Shown here: piece by piece, positions 1 to 5,452 of the stretch | How the letters are laid out: each line of letters starts with the position of its first letter | How positions within the stretch are numbered: position 1 is the first letter of the stretch | Source of the DNA: Acidobacteriota bacterium | GTDB taxonomy: Bacteria; Acidobacteriota; Aminicenantia; UBA2199 | Reading direction: 5' to 3' | Length of the DNA: 5,452 nt | NCBI GenBank assembly: GCA_028749105.1 | Contig: JAQUQF010000138.1 | Location: 1-5,452, forward strand | Notes under the pieces: model-generated | The model's input: only the letters and a program-made list of their open reading frames with translations | Databases searched by the model: none | Told to the model about the DNA's origin: nothing | Program-made: the position numbers and the translations under genes

Positions 1-459
1 CTCGTTGGCCGGCGTGACATTGGGCAGGTCGCGCTTATTCAGCTGCAGGACGTAGGGAATGGTGGGAAAATCGATCTTGTAGTCGCGGAGGTTCTCCAGC
101 ATATCCTGGATGCTCTCGAGGTTGGCCTCATAGCGCTCGGTCTGGGAATCGGCCACAAAGACCAGCCCGTCCACCCCTTTCAGGATGAGCTTGCGCGACG
201 CGCTGTAGTAGATCTGCCCCGGCACCGTGTAGAGGTGGAAGCGGACCTTGTATTCCTTGATGGTGCCCAGGTCCAATGGGAAAAAGTCAAAAAACAGCGT
301 GCGCTCGGTCTCGGTGGCCAGGCTGACCAGCTTGCCCTTGTTGTCCTTCTTGATCTTTTCATAGATATACTTGATGTTCGTGGTCTTGCCGCTGAGGCCG
401 GGGCCGTAGTAGACAATTTTGAAATTGATCTCCCGGGTGGAATAGTTTAGGAAAGACAA
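1..459 (-). CDS. mglA: MglA-family small Ras-like GTPase (3' end cut off by window edge)
   Basis: Polarity-switch GTPase of the bacterial MglA family. In its GTP form it marks one cell pole and recruits motility or polarity effectors; MglB drives its hydrolysis. The 153 visible codons hold the P-loop GPGLSGKT (residues 19-26), the switch I stretch ATETERT ending at R53-T54, the family-typical TVPGQ (78-82) in place of DxxG, and the G4 motif NKRD (141-144). R53 and Q82 fall at the numbers known for the catalytic Arg and Gln of Myxococcus MglA, which supports the start chosen here. That start is TTG at 459-457, read as LSFLNYSTREINF, with GGAG 7 nt upstream inside the end of mglB. About 40 C-terminal residues, including the G5 region, lie beyond base 1 if the protein has the usual length of about 195 residues. 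Its start is 2 nt after the mglB stop, so the pair is probably translationally coupled. Family assignment is very secure. Which process it controls (gliding, twitching or general polarity) cannot be read from this window. Confidence 0.96.
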   Translation of the reverse strand, partial: MSFLNYSTREINFKIVYYGPGLSGKTTNIKYIYEKIKKDNKGKLVSLATETERTLFFDFFPLDLGTIKEYKVRFHLYTVPGQIYYSASRKLILKGVDGLVFVADSQTERYEANLESIQDMLENLRDYKIDFPTIPYVLQLNKRDLPNVTPANE

Positions 460-461
460 GG

Positions 462-950
462 TTAGTCTCCAAATATGCGGTCGATATCCTCATCGGAAAC
501 ACCCTCGAAGGGGGAGCCGCCGGGGATATTGTCGGGGGCTTTCAGTTTCTTGTTGATGGTCTGGAACACCTTGACCAGCTCCTCCAGGGCGCTGCGCACG
601 CGAAAGCGCACCAAGCCGAGGTTGGAGGTGTTGTCGAAGATGACGACCAGCATGGTGCGGTCGTTGATCAGTGAGATATGCAGGCTTTCCTTCGCCGATT
701 CGTTGAGCACGGCGGTGAAGTTCTCGATCTTCAGCATTTGCGCGATGCTGTTGATGGCCGCGACGCTGCCGGCGATGAGGGAGGAGATGGAATTCAGGTT
801 GACGTCGTCCATTTCGCCCGACGAGGCGATGCAATGCCCCTCCGAATCGGTGATGAACACGGCCTTGGCATTGGTATTGCCCTTCAGCTTGCGCAGGATT
901 TCCTTGATCAGGACATATTCTTCATTGTAAATAATGAAATTTTCTTGCAT
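462..950 (-). CDS. mglB: MglB, Roadblock/LC7-domain partner of MglA
   Basis: A 162-residue Roadblock/LC7 protein. Known MglB proteins form homodimers that bind MglA and stimulate GTP hydrolysis, with a C-terminal helix also linked to nucleotide exchange. The Roadblock domain spans about residues 12-130: the strand AKAVFITDSEGHCIASSG (28-45), a helix with SISSLIAGSVAAINSIAQ (54-71), and the VVIFDN..SNLGLVRFRVR core (102-119). From memory this is strikingly like Myxococcus MglB, which also has VVIFDN and LGLVR. The C-terminal tail GSPFEGVSDEDIDRIF (145-160) matches the MglB signature tail, which separates it from generic Roadblock proteins. Length agrees with the family (about 159 residues). 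The ATG start gives the expected acidic N-terminus (YNEEYVLIKEIL) and has only a weak GGAAG 8 nt upstream. An extended -10 promoter sits about 20 nt before the start, so the leader would be very short. mglA follows after 2 nt. Confidence 0.96.
   Translation of the reverse strand: MQENFIIYNEEYVLIKEILRKLKGNTNAKAVFITDSEGHCIASSGEMDDVNLNSISSLIAGSVAAINSIAQMLKIENFTAVLNESAKESLHISLINDRTMLVVIFDNTSNLGLVRFRVRSALEELVKVFQTINKKLKAPDNIPGGSPFEGVSDEDIDRIFGD
467..470 (-). promoter_or_regulatory. Ribosome binding site for mglA
   Basis: GGAG lies in the last codons of mglB, 7 nt before the TTG start of mglA. No in-frame ATG or GTG gives the conserved MglA N-terminus, so this Shine-Dalgarno decides the TTG start and suggests coupling to mglB translation. 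Confidence 0.7.
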
Positions 951-969
951 TTTTTATACTTCCGCGCCG

Positions 970-978
970 ATTATAGCA
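970..978 (-). promoter_or_regulatory. Extended -10 promoter for mglB-mglA
   Basis: On the minus strand the recR-mglB gap contains TGCTATAAT, a perfect TGn extension plus a perfect TATAAT (975-970). The hexamer 17 nt upstream (TGGTTT, 998-993) is a poor -35, as is common for extended -10 promoters. Transcription would start near 961-963, giving a leader of only about 11-13 nt before the mglB ATG, with the weak GGAAG almost at the 5' end. Motif match is seen directly; promoter activity is inferred. Confidence 0.6.
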
Positions 979-1022
979 TCGCCTGGAAATAAAAACCATT
1001 CCCTCTCTTTCACGACCACCTC

Positions 1023-1625
1023 CTATTTCACTTCCAGGCGGCCTTCCATGGCCTTGGCGATCGTCACCTCATCGGCGTAGTCCAGGTCGGCTCCGACCGG
1101 AAGGCCAAGGGCGATCCGCGAAATGATGATTTTATACTGCCGCAGGATTTCTGTCAAATAATGGGCCGTGGCGCTTCCTTCCGTGGTCGGGCTGGTGGCC
1201 AGGATGACCTCCTGCACGCCGCCGGCGCGCACGCGCGCGACCAGGCCGGCGATGCGCAGCTCATCGGGGCCGATGCCGCGAATTGGCGACAGATTGCCCA
1301 TCAGCACGTGGTAGAGTCCGTGGTACAGGCCGGTCCTTTCAATGGAATGGATATTGAACGGCTCCTCGACCACGCAGATCTTCTCGCGGTCGCGCTCGGG
1401 GCTCGAGCAGATCTCGCAGGGGTCGACGGCGGTGATGTTGTTGCACACCGAGCAGGTGAAGATCTTTTCCCGCGCCTGGGCGATCGCCTCTGCCAGGGCC
1501 AGGGCGTTTTTTTTGTCGGTGCGCAGCAGGAAAAAGGCGATGCGCTGCGCCGACTTGCGGCCGATGCCGGGGATCTTCTTCAGCTCATCGATCAGCCTGG
1601 CCAGCGGCGGCGTGTAGTCGACCAT
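1023..1625 (-). CDS. recR: Recombination mediator protein RecR
   Basis: A 200-residue RecR, the usual family length. RecR acts with RecO (and RecF) to load RecA on SSB-coated single-stranded DNA during gap repair and forms a ring clamp around DNA. Visible parts in order: helix-hairpin-helix DNA-binding region IPGIGRKSAQRIAF (18-31); a four-cysteine zinc finger C58-x2-C61-x8-C70-x2-C73; the Toprim domain starting at ICVVEEP (83-89) and including the ILATSPTTEGSATAHYL block (141-157); and the C-terminal Walker B-like region ISRIALGLPVGADLDYAD (168-185). All key residues look intact. It begins 15 nt after the ybaB stop and has no convincing Shine-Dalgarno (nearest GGAG is about 23 nt upstream, inside ybaB), so translation may depend on coupling to ybaB. 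An in-frame TAG just upstream rules out a longer start. Codons 38-40 contain a run of eight A. Confidence 0.97.
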   Translation of the reverse strand: MVDYTPPLARLIDELKKIPGIGRKSAQRIAFFLLRTDKKNALALAEAIAQAREKIFTCSVCNNITAVDPCEICSSPERDREKICVVEEPFNIHSIERTGLYHGLYHVLMGNLSPIRGIGPDELRIAGLVARVRAGGVQEVILATSPTTEGSATAHYLTEILRQYKIIISRIALGLPVGADLDYADEVTIAKAMEGRLEVK

Positions 1626-1640
1626 GGCGCTGCGCGGGGC

Positions 1641-1961
1641 CTACATGGCTCCGAAGGGAAATCCGCCGGGCATGCCGCCCGCGACCCCTCCCAGGCTGTC
1701 CTTCAGCTTTTCTTCGACCTTGGCGCGGGCGTCGTTGACCGCGGCCAGGACCAGGTCCTGCAGCATTTCGACGTCGGCCGGATCGACGACCTCGGGGGCG
1801 ATGCGCAGCGTTTTCAGGCGCTTATGCCCATCCATGCTCACCGTGACCATGCCGCCGCCGGCATTGCCCTCGACGACCAGCGCGTCCATCTCCTCCTCCA
1901 TGCGTTTGGCCATGTTCTGGGCCATGCCCATCATCTGGTTCAGGTTCGGTATCTTAGGCAT
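1641..1961 (-). CDS. ybaB: YbaB/EbfC family nucleoid-associated DNA-binding protein
   Basis: A 106-residue YbaB/EbfC protein. Members form tweezer-like dimers that bind DNA, are part of the nucleoid, and are typically encoded between dnaX and recR exactly as here. The sequence shows the typical N-terminal Met/Gln-rich helix (NLNQMMGMAQNMAKRMEEEM, residues 6-25), the central beta region with GGGMVTVSMDGHKRLKTLRI (35-54), the PEVVDPADVEMLQDLVLAAVNDA block (56-78) and a Gly/Met/Pro-rich tail ending in GAM. I place the start at ATG 1961, not at a TTG 24 nt upstream in the same frame, because a strong GGGAGGG lies 5-6 nt before this ATG and MPKIPNLNQ is a family-like N-terminus. The first 8 bp overlap the end of dnaX (ATGCCTAA), indicating translational coupling. 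Function in this organism is inferred from the family. Confidence 0.95.
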   Translation of the reverse strand: MPKIPNLNQMMGMAQNMAKRMEEEMDALVVEGNAGGGMVTVSMDGHKRLKTLRIAPEVVDPADVEMLQDLVLAAVNDARAKVEEKLKDSLGGVAGGMPGGFPFGAM

Positions 1962-3597
1962 CCTTCCCTCCCTTGATTCTCTCAATGGCGATCACGCTGC
2001 CCTTGATCTTGTCCTTGAGGCTCTTGATCTTCTTGTCGTTCTTCAGGTCCTGGACGATCCGCGCGCCAGCGTCCCGGGGGGAGGCGGCGCCGCCCGCCTG
2101 CCCGTCCTGCAGGACAATCTCCAGCCCGATATCACGGCCCGCCAGGGCCTGGGCCAGCTCGCTCAGGTAGGGCTTGTTCTCCTTGATCATCTTCCAGGCG
2201 TTCTCGAAATGGGGAGCCACCTCGATGAACAGCGTACTGCCGCGCAGGACCAAACTGGAGGCGCCCAGAATCGATGCCATGCGCGGCTTCTCCTTCTCGA
2301 CGCGGCCCTTGAGCTCGGCGATCCACTCCCCGCCCATGCTCTTGGCCGGGGGGATGTCGACGGCTCTTGGCTCATCTGCCTGCTGCTCCGCAGGCGCGGC
2401 GTCTGCCCCTGGCGTTGACGCCGCGGGGACGGGCCGCTGGGCGGGCGAGCCGACGGCCAGCGGCCGCGGCGAGTCCTTGAGCTTCTTCAGGAACTCCTCA
2501 ATGCTGACCAGGGCCGAGAAATAACTCAGTTTCAGGAACAGGTATTCCAGTATGATGGAGGGGTGCTCGGTGTTGCGGATGGTCTGTTCGAGCTCCTTCA
2601 CGGCATTGAAGAAGCGCAGCAGCTCGACCTCGCTGACATCCTTGACGATGTCGCGGATCACGGCGACGTTCTCCGGGTTCAGGTTGTGCAGGCGCTCGGA
2701 GTCGGGGATGGACTTGATGACGATCACATCGCGGATGAAGCGCAGGTATTCGGTGTAGAAGAAGCGCAGGTCGGTGCCGCGCTCGATCAACTGGTTGATC
2801 TGTTCGATGATCCCCTTGCGGTCCTGGCTGAAGATGAAGCCGGTCAGGGTGATGAACGTCTCTTCGGCGATGATGCCCAGGATGGCCACCACGTCGTCGT
2901 CCTTGACGTCGCCGCTGGAGATGGCGATGGCCTGGTCGAGGATCTTCTTGGCATCGCGCAGGCTGCCCTCGGCCGAGCGCGAGATTAGGTAGAGGGCATA
3001 GTCGGATATCTTGATCGTTTCCTTCTGGCAGATCCCCTTCAGCACCTGCTTGATCACTTCAAAAGGGATGCGCTTGAACTCGAAATGCTGGCAGCGCGAA
3101 ACGATGGTGCCCGGGATCTTGTGGAAGTCGGTCGTGGCCATGATGAAAATGGTGTGTTCCGGCGGCTCCTCGATGGTCTTGAGCAGGGCGTTCCAGGCGG
3201 CGCTGGACAGCATGTGCACTTCGTCGATGACCACGATGCGGAAGCGGTTCTTCAGCGGCTTGTACTTGACCGTTTCCCGCAGGCTGCGCACCTCGTTGAC
3301 GCCGTTGTTGGAGGCGCCGTCGATCTCCATGTAGTCGGCCGATTTGTCCTCGGTGATCTCCAGGCAGGTCTGGCACTCGTTGCAGGGCTCGATGGCCGGC
3401 CCCTTCTCGCAGTTGAGCGCCTTGGCCAGGATGCGGGCCGAGGAGGTCTTGCCCACCCCCTTCATGCCGGAGAATATGAGGGCGGGGTAGACCTTGTTCA
3501 TGGCGATGGCATTCTGCAGGGTCTTGCAGATGCTGGCCTGGCCGATCAGGTCGGCGAACTTCTGCGGCCGGTATTTCCGGGCAAGGGCAAGGTACAT
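1954..3597 (-). CDS. dnaX: DNA polymerase III subunit gamma/tau (clamp loader ATPase)
   Basis: A 547-residue DnaX, the AAA+ motor of the clamp loader that places the beta sliding clamp on primed DNA and organises the replisome. The N-terminus LARKYRPQKFADLIGQ is the family hallmark. In order: Walker A GMKGVGKT (44-51); a zinc module C63-x8-C72-x2-C75-x2-C78; Walker B VVIDEVHML (122-130, D125-E126); sensor 1 ATT (154-156); the SRC arginine-finger motif (167-169); and sensor 2 GSLRDA (211-216). A helical collar domain follows (about 240-370), then a Pro/Ala-rich linker (about 376-420) and a C-terminal tau-like domain (about 421-547), shorter than in E. coli. I see no A-rich slippery heptamer, so a separate gamma product made by A AAA AAG frameshifting is not supported. 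The ATG is 17 nt after the SRP RNA terminal helix, with only a weak purine stretch (GAGAG) as ribosome binding site. The 3' end overlaps ybaB by 8 bp. Confidence 0.98.
   Translation of the reverse strand: MYLALARKYRPQKFADLIGQASICKTLQNAIAMNKVYPALIFSGMKGVGKTSSARILAKALNCEKGPAIEPCNECQTCLEITEDKSADYMEIDGASNNGVNEVRSLRETVKYKPLKNRFRIVVIDEVHMLSSAAWNALLKTIEEPPEHTIFIMATTDFHKIPGTIVSRCQHFEFKRIPFEVIKQVLKGICQKETIKISDYALYLISRSAEGSLRDAKKILDQAIAISSGDVKDDDVVAILGIIAEETFITLTGFIFSQDRKGIIEQINQLIERGTDLRFFYTEYLRFIRDVIVIKSIPDSERLHNLNPENVAVIRDIVKDVSEVELLRFFNAVKELEQTIRNTEHPSIILEYLFLKLSYFSALVSIEEFLKKLKDSPRPLAVGSPAQRPVPAASTPGADAAPAEQQADEPRAVDIPPAKSMGGEWIAELKGRVEKEKPRMASILGASSLVLRGSTLFIEVAPHFENAWKMIKENKPYLSELAQALAGRDIGLEIVLQDGQAGGAASPRDAGARIVQDLKNDKKIKSLKDKIKGSVIAIERIKGGKDA
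1966..1972 (-). promoter_or_regulatory. Strong Shine-Dalgarno for ybaB
   Basis: GGGAGGG sits in the last dnaX codons, 4-5 nt before the ybaB ATG at 1961. It is the strongest ribosome binding site in the window and fixes the ybaB start at the internal ATG. Confidence 0.75.
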
Positions 3598-3614
3598 GGT
3601 TTCTCTCTTTTAAA

Positions 3615-3712
3615 GGCCCAGGAGGTCCCGGTCACCTGCGGGGTCCCGCTTATTGCTGCTACCTTCCGGTCCTGGCAAGGTTCGCGGGCCCGCACCGCCG
3701 GGTTCCTGGGCC
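3615..3712 (-). ncRNA. ffs: Signal recognition particle RNA, small bacterial (4.5S) type
   Basis: The RNA pairs with Ffh to form the signal recognition particle, which targets nascent membrane proteins. Its conserved core is clear: a GGAA tetraloop at 3667-3664 closed by ACC/GGU, with the AGCAG asymmetric-loop strand (3660-3656) opposite CCAGG (3675-3671), the Ffh M-domain binding site. The ends form a perfect 9-bp helix, GGCCCAGGA (3712-3704) with TCCTGGGCC (3623-3615), and inner stretches CCCGG/CCGGG and TGCGGG/CCCGCA continue the hairpin. At about 98 nt it is the short form without an Alu domain. The exact transcript ends are uncertain by a few bases; the visible fold sets the limits given. 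No U-tract terminator follows, and dnaX starts 17 nt later. Confidence 0.93.
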
Positions 3713-3726
3713 AATTGTCCGCTTCT

Positions 3727-3743
3727 GCCGGAGCCGATCCGGC
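3727..3743 (-). other. Stem-loop in the tRNA-Ser to SRP RNA spacer
   Basis: Minus-strand GCCGGA and TCCGGC form a perfect 6-bp stem with the 5-nt loop TCGGC. No run of U follows, so it is not an intrinsic terminator. It may be a processing site or a spacer between two stable RNAs. Seen in sequence; function unknown. Confidence 0.35.
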
Positions 3744-3762
3744 CCCGTGGAACAGGCGACAA

Positions 3763-3849
<87 letters not shown>

Positions 3850-3861
3850 AGGCGCAAGGAC

Positions 3862-3890
3862 ATTGTATAATTTTATCGCCCGGAAAGCAA
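3862..3890 (-). promoter_or_regulatory. Sigma70-like promoter for tRNA-Ser (and probably ffs-dnaX)
   Basis: Minus strand TTGCTT (3890-3885), a 17-nt spacer, then TACAAT (3867-3862). The -35 shares TTG with the consensus, the -10 matches 5 of 6, and the spacing is ideal. Transcription would begin near 3855, about 6 nt before the mature tRNA 5' end, as expected for a stable-RNA gene. No other convincing promoter is visible between here and dnaX. Confidence 0.65.
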
Positions 3891-3892
3891 TA

Positions 3893-3925
3893 GCCCGCAG
3901 CGGACTTTATTCCTTGCCCGCAGCG
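3893..3925. repeat. Short 10-bp direct repeat across the GH13 gene stop
   Basis: GCCCGCAGCG occurs at 3893-3902 and again at 3916-3925, 23 bp apart, one copy before and one after the GH13 stop codon. It could be a small local duplication. No function is evident, and chance is possible in GC-rich DNA. Confidence 0.35.
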
Positions 3926-5451
3926 AGTTGATCCAGTTTTTCCAAGAATATTTCCAGCTTGAATCCTGTTTTTGCGGCCAAAGCCGGCAAGAAATTGAAG
4001 AACTCCATGATTTCGGCAATGGGCTGACGGCGGTCCTCCGCCTCTTTCTTCGCAGAACGGTGGAATTCCCAAAGGATCTGGACGGTCAGCCAGTCGCAGA
4101 ACCAATGAAAATTCTCCCGATTGAAAAACAGGTCATTCTGGAAACGATGCAGCTGCAGCAGCGCCTGCACATCGTCATCCCGGGCCATTGTTTTGACAAG
4201 CTGGCCAAGGGCCGCCGCCACGCTCCCCCCCGTTTTGGCCAATTCAGTGCTGCAGGCGCGGATCTCCGTTCTCAGGCCGCAGGCGCTGCGGATCATGCGC
4301 AGCGCCGGATCGACCCGGCTTTCAGAAAAACCCCAGCCGCGCAGGCTCTCAACCAAGACGCCGTCCAGCAACCATTCGGCGAACAAACTTCGGCCGTCAG
4401 CCCGCCTTTCGCTTCCGGTCTCCGTCAGGCGTTGCGCATACAGCCACAACAGGAAAAGCCGTTCCAGCTCCGCCTTTGCCTTAAACTGCATTTGCAGAAT
4501 ATTCTTGGCGGTCGGCATCCCGTCCGCCCCCATTTGGGCATGTCCCCGCTCCGGGCAGAGTACGGTCCACAAGACCAGCAGATCCTCGAGCAGCAATTCA
4601 ATGATTTTTTGGCTGCCGCCCGTGGCCAGGGCATTGCCGCCGGCACGACAGAACAGATCGCCGATTTTTTCTTCCAGTTCCAGCCACAGGGCGCCTTCTC
4701 CTTTGCTTCCTGTCCGGTCGTGCAAAACAGCCAGTTGCCGCTGCAGAAGATCGGTGCGGCAAAGCTCGCGCCAGGCGTTGTGCAGAGGCTGCAGGGACAT
4801 TTCCCGGCCGGCCTCCTCCATGCTGCCGACGCCACGCCCCTGCAGGTAAGCAGACAGCCTGGCCAGGTGGGCGCCGGCATCATCGGCCATTTCGCGGAAA
4901 TCAAGGAAGACATGGGTCTGGTAGGCATGCAATTCGATGAACATGCCGTTGGCGCACAATTCGCTGGCAGGCCGGATATATTCGAGCCCGGAGACCGCAT
5001 CGCGAAAAACGACGAACCAGCCCGGCTCGTTGCGCAAGCCCAGACCCTGGCCCAGGTCCTGCCGCTGCAGGGAACGCGGTCCGCCGGCGCGCTCCTCCCC
5101 GGCGTAGGCGGCGGAGACCCGGACCCAGCCCGCCGTGTCGGCAAAGCGGTTATGGACCACGACCAGGCAGCGCTCGCCTTCGTGGCGGTTGGAGAAGGCG
5201 ATAACGTTCTCGTCCACCGCCCCGCTGCTCAGGAAAAAATCATAGAGCAGGAAATCCTTCACCCCGGAGAAGAGCGCTCTCCTGCGCAGCAGCGGGAATA
5301 TCTGCCGCTCGTGGCGCCCGACCAGCTCGTCATCCGCCCTTTCATCCAGGTAGGCCTTGCGGTATTCCATGCCGTATTTTTCCCTGAACCCTTCGATCTG
5401 GCCGTGGCCGACCATGGGCAGCCCCGGCAGGGCGGCCATCAGGGTGCAGAC
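3907..5451 (-). CDS. GH13 (alpha-amylase superfamily) protein, C-terminal part with long helical extension; 5' end outside window
   Basis: The last 514 residues of a larger protein whose frame is open at the right edge. The first visible stretch, LMAALPGLPMVGHGQIEGF (residues 4-22), matches the loop after beta-strand 7/8 of the GH13 (beta/alpha)8 barrel (family pattern LPGxPxxxxGxE.G). It is followed by EKYGMEYRKAYLDE and FPLLRRRALF, typical of the barrel's end. The catalytic Asp/Glu/Asp residues lie upstream, outside the window, so activity and specificity cannot be judged. Residues about 80-185 (AFSNRHEGERCLVVVHNR to IELHAYQTHVFLDFREM) look like the beta-sandwich domain that follows the barrel. 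Residues about 190-514 are mostly predicted helix, Leu/Trp/Arg-rich, with the segment FNRENFHWFCDWLTVQILWEF near the end. I do not recognise this tail. No signal peptide can be assessed. It precedes tRNA-Ser by 57 bp, with no intrinsic terminator visible. It probably acts on alpha-glucan, an inference from the superfamily only. Confidence 0.82.
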   Translation of the reverse strand, partial: VCTLMAALPGLPMVGHGQIEGFREKYGMEYRKAYLDERADDELVGRHERQIFPLLRRRALFSGVKDFLLYDFFLSSGAVDENVIAFSNRHEGERCLVVVHNRFADTAGWVRVSAAYAGEERAGGPRSLQRQDLGQGLGLRNEPGWFVVFRDAVSGLEYIRPASELCANGMFIELHAYQTHVFLDFREMADDAGAHLARLSAYLQGRGVGSMEEAGREMSLQPLHNAWRELCRTDLLQRQLAVLHDRTGSKGEGALWLELEEKIGDLFCRAGGNALATGGSQKIIELLLEDLLVLWTVLCPERGHAQMGADGMPTAKNILQMQFKAKAELERLFLLWLYAQRLTETGSERRADGRSLFAEWLLDGVLVESLRGWGFSESRVDPALRMIRSACGLRTEIRACSTELAKTGGSVAAALGQLVKTMARDDDVQALLQLHRFQNDLFFNRENFHWFCDWLTVQILWEFHRSAKKEAEDRRQPIAEIMEFFNFLPALAAKTGFKLEIFLEKLDQLAAGKE

Positions 5452-5452
5452 G

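Noticed and set aside
983..1000. Possible recR terminator in the recR-mglB gap (GGAA ... TTCC around T5)
   Set aside because: The pairing is only four bases with a ten-base loop and lacks a downstream U tract.
1161..1976. Long open frame of 271 codons on the plus strand opposite recR and ybaB
   Set aside because: It is antisense to two clear conserved genes, has a low-complexity Ala/Gly/His/Asp-rich translation typical of GC-rich shadow frames, and shows no motif or ribosome binding site.
1962..1985. Longer ybaB start at TTG 1985 in the same frame
   Set aside because: The strong Shine-Dalgarno lies downstream of it, directly before ATG 1961, and the extra residues are not typical of the family.
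3601..3623. SRP RNA terminal helix followed by TTTAAAA as an intrinsic terminator
   Set aside because: Only three U follow the helix before an A run, too weak for a standard terminator, and dnaX begins at once downstream.
4225..4231. Run of seven G in the coding strand of the GH13 gene as a possible phase-variation tract
   Set aside because: A run of seven in GC-rich DNA encoding Thr-Gly-Gly is expected by chance, and nothing in the gene suggests surface variation.

Overview
This window is a tightly packed bacterial chromosome segment in which every supported gene lies on the minus strand, so it reads biologically from right to left. It looks GC-rich by eye. It has a small 4.5S-type SRP RNA, a tRNA-Ser with no encoded CCA end, and an MglA/MglB polarity pair closely resembling the Myxococcus type. 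These traits suggest a Gram-negative, non-gammaproteobacterial lineage such as Acidobacteriota/Aminicenantota or the myxobacterial/desulfobacterial groups. This placement is an impression, not a phylogenetic result.

Layout in transcription order: (1) the C-terminal 514 residues of a GH13 (alpha-amylase superfamily) protein, cut at the right edge, with a long helical tail of unknown function; (2) a short gap with a good sigma70-like promoter, then tRNA-Ser(GGA); (3) a stem-loop spacer, then the SRP RNA gene (ffs); (4) dnaX, starting 17 nt after the SRP RNA terminal helix; (5) the YbaB/EbfC nucleoid protein gene, overlapping dnaX by 8 bp; (6) recR, 15 nt after the ybaB stop; (7) a 72-bp gap with an extended -10 promoter, then mglB (Roadblock/LC7 GAP/GEF partner) and mglA (Ras-like GTPase), 2 nt apart; mglA is cut at the left edge.

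The genes form two functional blocks. tRNA-Ser, ffs, dnaX, ybaB and recR are a translation/secretion/replication/repair housekeeping block with no visible intrinsic terminator inside it, so they may be made as one transcript that is processed into stable RNAs and an mRNA. dnaX-ybaB-recR is a widely conserved trio (clamp-loader subunit, DNA-binding nucleoid protein, recombination mediator). mglB-mglA is a two-gene polarity switch, probably with its own promoter but also within reach of readthrough from recR. The GH13 gene upstream is metabolically unrelated.

No mobile element, CRISPR array, phage gene or clearly new multi-gene system is visible. The points most worth a second look are the stable RNAs packed against dnaX, the mglBA promoter and placement, and the uncharacterised helical tail of the GH13 protein.
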